A stretch of DNA of 64,000 bases from Paenibacillus sp. HWE-109 (GTDB taxonomy: Bacteria; Bacillota; Bacilli; Paenibacillales; NBRC-103111): the NCBI RefSeq assembly GCF_022163125.1, contig NZ_CP091881.1, positions 1,674,001-1,738,000 of the forward strand. Direction: 5' to 3'. Made by a program: the position numbers and the translations under genes. The first letter of the stretch is position 1; each line of letters starts with the position of its first letter. Under the pieces are notes generated by a model. That model saw nothing but the letters and a program-made list of their open reading frames with translations, did not search any database and was not told the DNA's origin. Of the stretch, positions 1-7,853 are shown one piece after another.

Positions 1-2
1 GC

Positions 3-881
3 TGCTACCACGGCTGGCATGATTATGTCGCTCGCAACATGCTTAGCTCTTGGGACATGATCGGCAAACGCGATCCAGGTTCGGCTGGGATGCTGGACGA
101 AGCCATAGATAACACGCTGGTTTGCACGTTTAATGATCTTGATGATGTGGAAAGGACTTTCCGTGAGAATAAAGGGCAAATTGCTTCTTTAATCGTGGAG
201 CCGATTCCGCACAACATCGGTTGTGTGATGCCGCAGCCTGGCTTCCTTGAAGGACTCCGTGAGCTATGCACGGCGCATGGAGCGCTGCTGATCTTTGATG
301 AAGTGATCACTGGCTTCCGTCATGATATCGGGGGTTTCCAGAAGGTGGCAGGGGTAACGCCTGATTTGACAACGATGGGGAAAGCGATGGCAAACGGCTA
401 CCCTATTGCCGCAGTAGCGGGTAAACGTGAATACATGCAGCGTTTCAATACGTATCCGGGCGGAGACGTCTGGTTTGCGGGAACCTACAACGGTCATGCA
501 GTAGGGACATCCGCCTCTATCGCAACACTTGAGCTCATGGAGAATGAGCCTGTGCATGAGCACATTTTCCGCTTGGGCGAGAAGATGCGCTCCGGCATTC
601 GTGGCATTCACGAGCGGCTGGGCATCGAGGCGTTTGTAGCAGGCTTCGGTTCGGTGTGGACGACGTATTTCATGACAAGCGAACCCAAGAACTACTCGGA
701 TTTGCAACAAAATGATGCAGAGTTCTATGTAGCTTATCGGAAGAGACTTATCGAAAAGGGCATTTACAAGATGCCGATGAACATTAAGCGCAATCATATC
801 AGTTATAGTCATACGGATCAGGATGTTGACACAACACTGGACATTATTGAATCTGTCTTGAAAGAGCTAGTCAGCAAATAA
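3..881 (+). CDS. Class III aminotransferase, glutamate-1-semialdehyde 2,1-aminomutase-like (5' end missing)
   Basis: The reading frame is open from the left edge, so the start lies outside the window. The visible part begins CYHGWHDYV, a hallmark of the GSA aminotransferase branch of PLP-dependent class III aminotransferases. The cofactor-aspartate segment FDEVITGFR (D near visible residue 99) is followed by MGKAMANGYP, whose Lys (about visible residue 127, codon 381-383) is the expected Schiff-base lysine. About 293 residues remain of a usual 420-450. The gene is followed after 24 bp by a fumarylacetoacetate hydrolase family gene. A single-gene aminotransferase next to an FAH-fold enzyme suggests a catabolic amino-acid or amino-sugar-acid pathway rather than haem synthesis. 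The substrate cannot be read from sequence. Confidence 0.88.
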   Translation, partial: CYHGWHDYVARNMLSSWDMIGKRDPGSAGMLDEAIDNTLVCTFNDLDDVERTFRENKGQIASLIVEPIPHNIGCVMPQPGFLEGLRELCTAHGALLIFDEVITGFRHDIGGFQKVAGVTPDLTTMGKAMANGYPIAAVAGKREYMQRFNTYPGGDVWFAGTYNGHAVGTSASIATLELMENEPVHEHIFRLGEKMRSGIRGIHERLGIEAFVAGFGSVWTTYFMTSEPKNYSDLQQNDAEFYVAYRKRLIEKGIYKMPMNIKRNHISYSHTDQDVDTTLDIIESVLKELVSK

Positions 882-905
882 GCGACAGTTAGGAGTATTT
901 TGACT

Positions 906-1811
906 ATGAAATTACTAACATTTATGCTGGGTGGGACCTACCGTTTAGGTGTGAAAAAGGAACAGGGCGTGCTTGACGTCTTGGCAGCGCTCTCCGTTGT
1001 GCCTTCAGAAAAAACAATTCCGACTAGCATACAGGAAGTTATTGCCGGGGGTGCTGAAGCATTAAATGAACTCCGGATTTACTCCAATCAGGTGGTCGCC
1101 GCGGTTAACGACACAACCGCATATGTAAGGGAGGAGTCGACTTTGGACCTTGGTCCTTGTGTCACGCACCCCAATAAAATTATTTGCGTAGGACTTAACT
1201 ATCGCAGGCATGCGGAGGAAACGGGCGCTCAAATCCCGCGGTATCCGATTCTGTTCAATAAATTCAACAATACCATTACAGGCCATGGTGATGACATTCC
1301 GTTGCCGAAGGTTTCGGAGAAAGTAGATTATGAAGCAGAATTAGCAATTGTCATTGGTAAAACAGCCAAATCAATTTCTAAGGATGAAGCGTTGGACTAT
1401 GTTTTAGGCTACTGCAACGCCAATGATCTGTCTGCTCGTGATTTGCAGGTGAGAACACAGCAATGGCTGCTGGGCAAATCTTGCGATAAATTCGCGCCGA
1501 TCGGTCCATATCTCGTAACGGCCGATGAAATAGCTAATCCCAATGATCTTGAAATTAAGACCTATGTGAATGGGGAAGTGCGGCAGCAGTCGAACACATC
1601 GGACATGATTTTCCATTGTGATGAGATTGTCAGCTACATATCCCAGCATATGACGCTCGTACCTGGCGATATCATTCTAACAGGAACTCCAGAAGGCGTA
1701 GTATTAGGATATCCGCCTGAGAAGCAAGTATATCTCAAGGATGGGGACATCGTGTCGATCGAAATTGAAAAGCTCGGAACCTTGACGAATCGGATGATTT
1801 CGGAGTCATAG
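906..1811 (+). CDS. Fumarylacetoacetate hydrolase family protein
   Basis: About 301 residues. The FAH fold is seen in the C-terminal two thirds: KIICVGLNYRRHAEETG, then LFNKFNNTITGHGDDIPLP, the acidic metal-binding stretch VDYEAELAIVIG, NANDLSARDLQ, and the closing GDIILTGTPEGV. Members hydrolyse or decarboxylate acylpyruvates and 2-keto-3-deoxy sugar acids in the cytoplasm using Mg2+ or Mn2+. The ATG at 906 is preferred over the TTG at 900 because AGGAG at 891-895 is 10 bp from the ATG and only 4 bp from the TTG. It follows the aminotransferase gene by 24 bp and is probably cotranscribed. A strong terminator closes the unit at 1896. The exact substrate is unknown. Confidence 0.9.
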   Translation: MKLLTFMLGGTYRLGVKKEQGVLDVLAALSVVPSEKTIPTSIQEVIAGGAEALNELRIYSNQVVAAVNDTTAYVREESTLDLGPCVTHPNKIICVGLNYRRHAEETGAQIPRYPILFNKFNNTITGHGDDIPLPKVSEKVDYEAELAIVIGKTAKSISKDEALDYVLGYCNANDLSARDLQVRTQQWLLGKSCDKFAPIGPYLVTADEIANPNDLEIKTYVNGEVRQQSNTSDMIFHCDEIVSYISQHMTLVPGDIILTGTPEGVVLGYPPEKQVYLKDGDIVSIEIEKLGTLTNRMISES

Positions 1812-1895
1812 GTGTTTGATTGTCCCTCATAGCAATCTCGCGCGTAATGCCATTCACAGGGAGCTTAAGAGTCAGCTTCGAAAATAGTTAAAGAA

Positions 1896-1918
1896 CCTAG
1901 CCTTCGGCTAGGTTTTTT
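1896..1918 (+). terminator. Rho-independent terminator
   Basis: The stem CCTAGCC / GGCTAGG with a TTC loop is followed by six T residues. It ends the aminotransferase-FAH transcript. The same CCTAGC/GCTAGG stem recurs in shortened form at about 3060-3080 and at 40064-40081. Confidence 0.85.
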
Positions 1919-1969
1919 GTGCGCCAGAAAGTATAAATTTTTGTGTGGAGTTAAAAGTACATTTAGAAG

Positions 1970-2345
1970 ATGAAACAGGACATCCTGCACCGAATCTTCT
2001 TTGATGAGAATCGGCACTGGGAAGCCTTTAAAAGCAAGCATGGCAAAAAGATACGTCTCGTAGTGCTGAATTTATCCGAGAATTTCGAGATTGTGGAGAC
2101 CACGAAAAAATGGTTTAAGCTGCTCACATGTGAAGGGTGCCACGATCTTAAGGTGGTGCCCTATCGGTGAAAGTGACGTTTCTGCACGAAGTGTTCATGC
2201 GGAGAAACGGAAGAGTGGAGCACGGATCTTGTCTGCGGACGTATGTCAAGTCAACCATCGACATGTTATCTTGACCATCGATGTGAACGTACTTATGTGT
2301 TCGAATGGCTGCTGGTTTGGAGGTGTAAACAAGCTATTTGGCTGA
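1970..2345 (+). pseudogene. Remnant of an IS91-type transposase (zinc-binding N-terminal part)
   Basis: The first 66 codons read like the N-terminal zinc-binding domain of IS91-family transposases and end in CEGCHDLKVVPYR. In the same frame the next codons give stop, K, stop, then RFCTKCSCGETEEW. Intact relatives have VVPYR-C-K-G-RFC, so one Cys codon and one Gly codon have become TGA. The tail DVCQVNHRHVILTID continues in the next frame (about 2236-2280), which requires a frameshift. The region is therefore a dead fragment with at least two nonsense changes and one frameshift, and the catalytic C-terminal part is gone. The family assignment is from memory of the motif order. Confidence 0.75.
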
Positions 2346-2364
2346 ATGAGAACCTCTAGCTTTG

Positions 2365-2725
2365 CAACTGCGCGGAGATAAGGGAACGTCACGCCGCGAT
2401 ACTAGCGAATTGTGTCAGGATAGCGAGTTTGAGGGAACTACAGTACGCTATAATTCTGAAAATCGCTATTTTCCGCGCCAGAGGGAACTACGATCCGCTA
2501 TGTCACCATTACTCCGGCGGAATCAGCAGGTTCCGCTTAAATAGCGGATCTCAGTTCCCTTTCATGCTACGTTTACCCCAATTCCTGCCATTTAGCGGAT
2601 CATAGTTCCTTTTCACACGACGCTCTCTGTCATTGTGTAGCCTTGAAGGGAACTAGGATCCGCTAGATTACTGAAAACCGTTATGAAGACGCTCATCTCT
2701 TAGGGCGGCAAAGCCGCTTTTCTTA
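2365..2725. repeat. Family A element, copy A1 (50-bp-phased subtype)
   Basis: GGGAACTAC units start at 2433 and 2483, exactly 50 bp apart. The inverted form follows: AATAGCGGATCTCAGTTCCC near 2540, then TAGCGGATCATAGTTCC. The element ends with the module CGCTCATCTCTTAGGGCGGC-AAA-GCCGCTTTTCTT. It closely resembles copy A7 near 61.5-61.9 kb over its whole length. No protein is encoded; the short frames here are repeat artefacts. Confidence 0.85.
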
Positions 2726-2741
2726 CGGGATTTATATGTTT

Positions 2742-2816
2742 ATGGGTTAGGGGTGAGCGAAGCTTGCCCCTTTATTAGTGCTGTCCACCGCAGACTTCTT
2801 TGCTGCGGTGGTTTTT
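2742..2816 (+). terminator. Two consecutive hairpins between repeat families A and B
   Basis: The first hairpin has arms GGGGTGAGC and GCTTGCCCC around GAA (about 2749-2770). The second has CCACCGCAG / CTGCGGTGG (2785-2811) followed by TTTTT and looks like a perfect rho-independent terminator. No intact gene lies directly upstream, so the hairpins seem to travel with the repeats: a decayed form of the second one is at 46062-46093. Confidence 0.6.
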
Positions 2817-2830
2817 GGTCTCAAGGGCAT

Positions 2831-3015
2831 CTAATGAACTGTACGATGCTTATAGACGAGAAAATGGCTACTTTAGCGATTTAATGAACTGGATTGGCGT
2901 TATCGAGCAGCTTTTTGTCGGAAAGGTGTTTGTTTTCTTGAAATAGAGCATCTGGAAATCGCTAGATTTTCATAAGGAGCGATTTTGATCGAATAAAGGG
3001 TATTGAGTTCGTAAG
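2831..3015. repeat. Family B 185-bp element, copy B1
   Basis: It begins CTAATGAACT and ends AGTTCGTAAG, an imperfect 10-bp terminal inverted repeat. The interior carries the family markers GATGCTTATAGACGAGAAAATGG, TTAATGAACTGGATTGGCG, GAAATAG..CATCTGGAAATCG and GAATAAAGGGTATTGAG. The length is 185 bp, as in B2, B3 and B5. There is no coding capacity, so it resembles a miniature inverted-repeat element. Confidence 0.85.
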
Positions 3016-3074
3016 GGGGGCGGCTTGGGCTTGCCTCAAGGTGCATTGACTTGGTGACGTAGCCGCAGGCTAGG

Positions 3075-3150
3075 TTTTTTGTGCATTCCTTCTATAGGCA
3101 TTTTTTTGCGTTCCCACTATTGCATTTTTTTGTGCATTCCCACTATTGCA
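3075..3150. repeat. Three short tandem repeats of 24-26 bp
   Basis: Three adjacent copies begin with a T run, continue with TGTGCATTCC or TGCGTTCC and end in CTATTGCA or CTATAGGCA: 3075-3100, 3101-3124 and 3125-3150. Copies 2 and 3 are nearly identical. They lie upstream of the C-P lyase operon. Confidence 0.75.
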
Positions 3151-3371
3151 GTGATTTTATCATCGTCTCCTTCAGGAGCACATCCTCTTGGAAGGAATCC
3201 TCCAACTTTTGTCGATAATTTACAATTTCTTAACGTGAGCATTACACTGCATTGATCCTTGCAACTTGGCATCAAGTTAGACTAGGTCCATAGACAATTA
3301 CTAATGTGCATGCATGAGGCTTTGCGAGCCGCAGGCCTTTCGTACCTATATCAATTTTCGCGGAGGTTTAT
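3151..3371 (+). promoter_or_regulatory. Upstream region of the phn operon
   Basis: This is 221 bp without a gene. The operon promoter should be here, but no convincing -35/-10 pair stands out. Two weak candidate sites were noticed. TTAACG followed closely by TTACAC near 3230-3247 has a loose likeness to a PhoP box. The imperfect palindrome GTCCATAGAC at 3286-3295 has the GT...AC form used by HutC-type GntR regulators and could bind PhnF. GCGGAGG at 3359-3365 serves as ribosome site for the ATG at 3372. Confidence 0.35.
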
Positions 3372-4244
3372 ATGAAAGTAGAGTTGCACTGCCATACGAA
3401 TTTGTCAGACGGTTCGTTCACTTTTGAGGAAATTTTGGAGTTGGCTGTTAAGGAAGATATTCGTTATCTAGCGATAACGAATCATGATACGACGCTGGAG
3501 ATCAATGAGATGATAAATAGAGGGTTGGAACGGGGGATTGAGATTATCCCAGGTATTGAAGTTTCGGCCTATGACTTTAGAAGAAATCGCAGAGTGCATA
3601 TTCTTGGTTATTATATCGAACCTGGACATGCCGAACTTGAAACGCTGTGCAGTCCGCTGCTTGAGATGCGCCACGATGGCTGTCGAATGGCAGTGGATAG
3701 ACTGATTGAAGCGGGCTATTCCATTACATGGGAGCAAGTGCTCAAGCACGCCGCAGGAGGTACGGGAGTTTACAAACAGCATATTATGCATGCGTTAATA
3801 GATCAGGGTTATACCACGACAATCTATGGCGATTTGTACAAAAAACTGTTCGCGCGCGGTCAAAATGGAGAACCGCAGGGCACGGCATATATTCCGACCA
3901 AGTATGTGGATGCTTGCGATGCTGTTCGCGCCATTCTGAAGGCAGGCGGAGTCCCCGTCCTTGCCCATCCTGGTCAATATCGGAGCTTCGAAATTGTGCC
4001 GGAGCTTGTGCAAGCAGGACTTCAAGGCATTGAGGTTTGGCACCCGCTGCATGGACCGGATGATGAAGATCAAGCGCGAGAATTTGCTTTCAAATATGAT
4101 CTCGTCATGACTGGCGGGTCCGATTTTCATGGTTTTTATGGAGAGAAAGAGGTTGAGCTTGGTAGTAAAAGTCCTGGTATAGACACAATCGGCCAACTCC
4201 AAGCGCGTAAACAATCATCCGTCAAAGGAGGCATCGACGCATGA
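3372..4244 (+). CDS. PHP-domain phosphoesterase of the C-P lyase operon (PhnPP-like)
   Basis: 290 residues with the PHP metal motifs: HCHTNLSDG (H5, H7, D12), ITNHDT, GIEVSA, RVHILGYY, LAHPGQ and the C-terminal GGSDFHG. PHP proteins are di- or trinuclear metal phosphoesterases. In the phn operon of Eggerthella lenta such a protein (PhnPP, Elen0235) opens 5-phosphoribosyl 1,2-cyclic phosphate, the product of PhnJ, and then removes a phosphate. No phnP or phnN is found in this operon, so the same role is inferred here. RBS GCGGAGG precedes the ATG. Its stop overlaps the start of the next gene (ATGA), showing tight coupling with the phn genes. A generic TrpH/RnmV-like nuclease is the alternative reading. 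Confidence 0.8.
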   Translation: MKVELHCHTNLSDGSFTFEEILELAVKEDIRYLAITNHDTTLEINEMINRGLERGIEIIPGIEVSAYDFRRNRRVHILGYYIEPGHAELETLCSPLLEMRHDGCRMAVDRLIEAGYSITWEQVLKHAAGGTGVYKQHIMHALIDQGYTTTIYGDLYKKLFARGQNGEPQGTAYIPTKYVDACDAVRAILKAGGVPVLAHPGQYRSFEIVPELVQAGLQGIEVWHPLHGPDDEDQAREFAFKYDLVMTGGSDFHGFYGEKEVELGSKSPGIDTIGQLQARKQSSVKGGIDA

Positions 4245-4873
4245 AACATATTCATCAAATACACAGCCATTCGCTGCAGTCTGCTGAGCCTGATATTCAT
4301 GAGAGCAGTAATATTTTCAACAGCTTCGCAGGGGAGTGGACCTCGATCGGTCCAAACAACAAGATCATTGAAGCCTCAATTGGGGATTACACTTATACAA
4401 TGGACGATGTCACGATCAATTATGCAGAGGTGGGTAAATTCACTTCTATTGCTTCCCATGTTTGTATTAACCCAGTTGACCATCCGATGGAACGGGTGTC
4501 TCAGCATCATATGACGTATAGGCGAATGGACTACGGTTTCGCTGAGACCGATGATGAGGGGATTTTCGACTGGCGCAGGGGCAATCGCGTGACAATAGGC
4601 CATGATGTCTGGATTGGACACGGGGCTATTGTTATGAAGGGTGTTGAAATTGGGAATGGCGCGGTTGTCGGTTCAGGTGCTGTCGTGACCAAAGATGTTG
4701 AGCCCTATACGATCGTGGTTGGCGTGGCGGCGAAGCCAATCAAAACCCGATTTCCCAAGGAAGTTTGCGATAAATTGCAGCAGATCGCTTGGTGGGACTG
4801 GCCTCGTGAGTTGTTGGAAACGAGATTTCATGAATTAAATGATGTTTATGGCTTCATCCAAAAATATGGCTGA
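4241..4873 (+). CDS. Phosphonate-operon hexapeptide-repeat acyltransferase
   Basis: 210 residues. Left-handed beta-helix repeats are visible (IGDYTYTMDDVTINYAEVG, then VTIGHDVWIGHGAIVMKGVEIGNGAVVGSGAVV). The protein matches the transferase family regularly embedded in C-P lyase operons (TIGR03308-type phosphonate metabolism acyltransferases, related to xenobiotic acetyltransferases). By analogy with PhnO it may N-acetylate aminoalkylphosphonates, but the substrate is not established. The C-terminus WWDWPRELLETRFHEL is typical of xenobiotic acyltransferases. It overlaps the PHP gene by 4 bp and precedes phnF by 23 bp. Confidence 0.85.
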   Translation: MKHIHQIHSHSLQSAEPDIHESSNIFNSFAGEWTSIGPNNKIIEASIGDYTYTMDDVTINYAEVGKFTSIASHVCINPVDHPMERVSQHHMTYRRMDYGFAETDDEGIFDWRRGNRVTIGHDVWIGHGAIVMKGVEIGNGAVVGSGAVVTKDVEPYTIVVGVAAKPIKTRFPKEVCDKLQQIAWWDWPRELLETRFHELNDVYGFIQKYG

Positions 4874-4896
4874 TTTCAGCTCTGGAGGTAACGAGC

Positions 4897-5598
4897 ATGT
4901 CTGAAGAGGTGGATATCATGGATTATCTCACTGCGGCTATCCAATCCGGCAAATATGAGCCTGACGATAAATTGCCTTCGGAAAATGAGTTGGCAGACCG
5001 ATTCAAGGTCCCCAGAATCACTGCGCGCAAAGCCTACGAGCGCTTGCAGGAACTGGGCTATATCTACTCCAAGCAAGGCAAAGGCAGCTTTGTACAGGAT
5101 CGAAATCTTCGCATTCCTCTCGTTCTTTCCGGGAATATCAGTTTTAGTCAGAAGATGCTTGATCTAGGCTATAACTATCAGTCCAAGAACATATTTTGTG
5201 AGCCCATCTCGTTTAACAATAAAATTTATCAATCCCTTCGCGCACCTGAAGACAGCATGGTCTATCGAGTGGGCCGGCTCCGAATTGTAAATGGACAGTC
5301 TATTGCCTTGCACATTTCGTATGTGACGGCATGCATGTTTCCTGAAATCAGTACCGAGGGAAGAGAGATAACTTCGATGTTTCAGTATTACAGAAGCAAG
5401 GGCTATCACAATTTTCGTTCTATCCAAACAATTCTTAGCGTAACGTACCCTTCTAAAAGCGAGAGGGATCTGCTAGCTTGCTCCAGCCTTATTCCGTTAT
5501 TGGTGCTGGAATCCGGGTGCATGGATGGTGAATCAGGCAAAATGCTGGAATGCAGCAAAATTTTGTATCGTGGAGACTGTTTTTCTTACGAGATCTAA
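4897..5598 (+). CDS. phnF: GntR-family (HutC type) regulator of phosphonate use, PhnF
   Basis: 233 residues. The N-terminal winged helix (about residues 5-70) contains LPSENELADRFKVPRITARKAYERLQELGYIYSKQGKGSFV, given here only as landmarks: SENELADRF is helix 2 and RITARKAYERL the recognition helix. A UTRA effector domain fills the rest (VYRVGRLRIVNGQSIALHIS at about 125-145). PhnF proteins repress phn genes until phosphate or phosphonate signals relieve them. Encoded inside the operon, it would control its own transcription; a possible target is the GTCCATAGAC sequence at 3286. RBS GGAGGT lies 10 bp before the ATG. Confidence 0.88.
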   Translation: MSEEVDIMDYLTAAIQSGKYEPDDKLPSENELADRFKVPRITARKAYERLQELGYIYSKQGKGSFVQDRNLRIPLVLSGNISFSQKMLDLGYNYQSKNIFCEPISFNNKIYQSLRAPEDSMVYRVGRLRIVNGQSIALHISYVTACMFPEISTEGREITSMFQYYRSKGYHNFRSIQTILSVTYPSKSERDLLACSSLIPLLVLESGCMDGESGKMLECSKILYRGDCFSYEI

Positions 5599-5689
5599 AT
5601 TTACGTAATCTTAACAGCCATCAGCCTGGCAACAAGATAGAGTGAATTTCGAAGTGAATGATGACTTCTCAGAGCAAGGAGGTCCAAGG

Positions 5690-6115
5690 ATGAAACGAAA
5701 GCAAAGAACAGAGATTTTAATAAATGGAACGGCTGATCTGGCTGTGTCGCTTTCACAAGATATTGCGAGCCGTTACAACATTGTTGTGATCGAAGAGCCT
5801 AATCACGGATTGGTCATGGTCAAGGTGAGAGAAACCGCACAGAAAAGCCTGTTTTATTTGGGCGAAGTGTTGGTGACGGAATGCAAAGTGCAGATTGAAG
5901 GAGCAATCGGCGTTGGTCTTGTCAAGGGGGATGACCCAAACAAAGCCTATGATTTGGCTGTTATTGATGCAGCTTTCGGGGCAGATCTTAAAGAAACTGC
6001 GGAATGGTCAATTCTGCTTCAGCAGGAAAGCGAGCGCTTGGCTGCTCGGCAAGCCGCATTTCAATCGAAGCTTCTGCAAACAAAAGTGAATTTTGAAACG
6101 ATGGACACGGATTGA
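5690..6115 (+). CDS. phnG: Alpha-D-ribose 1-methylphosphonate 5-triphosphate synthase subunit PhnG
   Basis: 141 residues from the ATG at 5690, chosen because AAGGAGGT at 5676-5683 fits it; an upstream extension to 5642 has no such site. PhnG sequence features are present: the N-terminal RTEILINGTADLA, EPNHGLVMVKVRETAQKSLFYLGEVLVTEC and IGVGLVKGDDPNKAYDLAVIDAA. With PhnH, PhnI and PhnL it replaces the adenine of a purine nucleotide triphosphate with the phosphonate, and it forms the PhnGHIJ core complex. It ends just before phnH. Confidence 0.95.
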   Translation: MKRKQRTEILINGTADLAVSLSQDIASRYNIVVIEEPNHGLVMVKVRETAQKSLFYLGEVLVTECKVQIEGAIGVGLVKGDDPNKAYDLAVIDAAFGADLKETAEWSILLQQESERLAARQAAFQSKLLQTKVNFETMDTD

Positions 6116-6129
6116 AAGGAGAGACAACC

Positions 6130-6726
6130 ATGAGCTTGGATTTCATTCATGATATACAAAGAGCTTATAGAAAATTGATCGACTCCCAGTCAAGACCTGG
6201 GACTCTCTCAGATCTCGCCGAAGAAGCCGGAGAACTAGCGTTGGATAAAGGCTGTTTGCCTGCAACGCTGGTACTGGCCGAGATGCTGCTGGATACGGAA
6301 GTCTCCTTCAACGTGTTCTCGGAGCGGAAAGTTCAAGTGACGCAATTGTTCAAACAAATGAGTTACGCCAGAGAAGCGGAAGCGAGCGAGGCAGATTTTA
6401 TTTTTGTGCTCAGAGACGCACAGCAGGATGATTTGCAACAAGCGTTTGAAGAAGCGAAAATTGGTAATTTAAGTGATCCGCATTTCTCGGCAACGTTAAT
6501 TATTGAAGTAGAAAGTTTGTCTGCGGGAAGCAAGCTGCGACTTTCTGGACCGGGTATTCAGTCCTTCGCCAACGCTCAAGTACTTGCTAGTGAGGGGTGG
6601 CTGGATATCCGAGCGGAGCGAAATGCCGAATACCCGCTTGGGCTGGATTGCCTCTTCGTGGATACGAAGCATCGTCTGCTCGCTTTGCCGAGAACGACGC
6701 AGGTTCTGGTTGAGGAGGTTAGTTGA
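6130..6726 (+). CDS. phnH: C-P lyase core subunit PhnH
   Basis: 198 residues from ATG 6130, preceded by AAAGGAG at 6116-6122; a TTG at 6112 is less likely. It starts FIHDIQRAYRKLIDSQSRPG, as PhnH does, and contains ADFIFVLRDAQQDDLQQAFEEAKIGNLSDPHFSATLIIEVESL and SGPGIQSF, all characteristic; the longer stretch is given as consecutive landmarks ADFIFVL, IGNLSDPHFSA and SGPGI. PhnH has a PLP-transferase-like fold without a cofactor and is a structural part of PhnGHIJ. The stop TGA (6724-6726) abuts the phnI ATG at 6727. Confidence 0.95.
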   Translation: MSLDFIHDIQRAYRKLIDSQSRPGTLSDLAEEAGELALDKGCLPATLVLAEMLLDTEVSFNVFSERKVQVTQLFKQMSYAREAEASEADFIFVLRDAQQDDLQQAFEEAKIGNLSDPHFSATLIIEVESLSAGSKLRLSGPGIQSFANAQVLASEGWLDIRAERNAEYPLGLDCLFVDTKHRLLALPRTTQVLVEEVS

Positions 6727-7848
6727 ATGGGGTATGTAGCAGTCAAAGGTGGCACACATGCCATTGAAGAATCGTTAAAACGCATGCAGTTCGAAAGATT
6801 GAAAAACAATAAAGTCCTGGATGTTGATGTGATTGAAGCCGGGATGCGAGGTCTCATTGATCAAGTGATGTCAGAAAGCAGTTTTTATAGTGAGCAGCTA
6901 GCAGCTCTGGCTATTAAGCAAGCGGAAGGAAATCCCGAAGAAGCGGTGTTCCTGCTGCGCGCCTATCGGTCAACGCTGCCAAGAAAACACTACTCCAAAA
7001 CCATCCAGCCTGAGGAGATGCGTGTGGAAAGACGGATTTCTGCTTCCTTCAAGGATATCCCTGGCGGACAGATTCTGGGAGCTTCTGCGGATTACTCCCA
7101 TCGCATGCTGGACTTCGACCTCATGGATGAAACGGAAGCTGAAGTAAGCAACTGGTTGCAGGACTTTGCATCTGGTGAGGGCGCCGAATTCATGGAAACT
7201 GCAGAAAGTCGTCTTCCCAAAGTGCTGGACTATCTCAGGAAAGAAGGCTTGATAGCGGACTGCCCGACCGATCACACCGAGCCGGATGATGTTACGCGAA
7301 CAAGCCTGACCTTTCCAGCCAGTAGGAGTGAAAAGCTGCAGATTCTGACAAGGGGTCAGACAGGAGCTGTAACATCTTTGGCCTACGCTGTGATTCGGGG
7401 ATACGGCATGATTCACCCGACGGTGGGCGAACTGCGCGTAGGTCAGCTTCCAATCTACTTGGAAAATCCTCTGCATCCGACACATGATGAGGATGATGCT
7501 TATTTTATAGGCGAGATTAAAGTTACAGAAGTGGAGATGCTTGTCCCAGCAACGGTTGAGAAGGAGAATGGCCATAAAGAGCTTCAACTGGCATTCGGCT
7601 ATGGGCTCTGCTTTGGGCAGAATGAAACGAAAGCCATCGCCATGAGCATTTTGGATAAAAGCCTTGAGGCTGGTGACAAAAATGTTCCGACGCAGAACGA
7701 AGAGTTCGTGCTATATCATATCGACTCCGTGGAATCGACAGGCTTCATTTCACACTTGAAAATGCCGCACTATGTGACCTTTCAATCCAAGCTTAACGAT
7801 GTGCGCAAAACAAGGAAGATCCAGTCGAAGGAAACGGAAGAGGAGTAG
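6727..7848 (+). CDS. phnI: C-P lyase core subunit PhnI (nucleosidase component)
   Basis: 373 residues, slightly longer than the 354 of E. coli. It starts MGYVAVKGGTHAIEES, the family signature, and has TLPRKHYSKTI, RRISASFKDIPGGQILGASADYSHRML and RGQTGAVTSLAYAVIRGYG. PhnI catalyses the glycosidic exchange that joins the phosphonate to ribose 5-triphosphate when PhnG, H and L are present. The GGAGG just before it lies within the end of phnH, showing translational coupling. phnJ begins 5 bp after its stop. Confidence 0.95.
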   Translation: MGYVAVKGGTHAIEESLKRMQFERLKNNKVLDVDVIEAGMRGLIDQVMSESSFYSEQLAALAIKQAEGNPEEAVFLLRAYRSTLPRKHYSKTIQPEEMRVERRISASFKDIPGGQILGASADYSHRMLDFDLMDETEAEVSNWLQDFASGEGAEFMETAESRLPKVLDYLRKEGLIADCPTDHTEPDDVTRTSLTFPASRSEKLQILTRGQTGAVTSLAYAVIRGYGMIHPTVGELRVGQLPIYLENPLHPTHDEDDAYFIGEIKVTEVEMLVPATVEKENGHKELQLAFGYGLCFGQNETKAIAMSILDKSLEAGDKNVPTQNEEFVLYHIDSVESTGFISHLKMPHYVTFQSKLNDVRKTRKIQSKETEEE

Positions 7849-7853
7849 AGCCT

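Noticed and set aside
3225..3250. Pho box upstream of the phn operon
   Set aside because: Only one loose pair of TT-A-A-like half sites was seen; too weak to annotate as a PhoP site.
6970..7587. Antisense frame of 205 codons across phnI
   Set aside because: Shadow of a strongly conserved gene; no family resemblance and no ribosome site.
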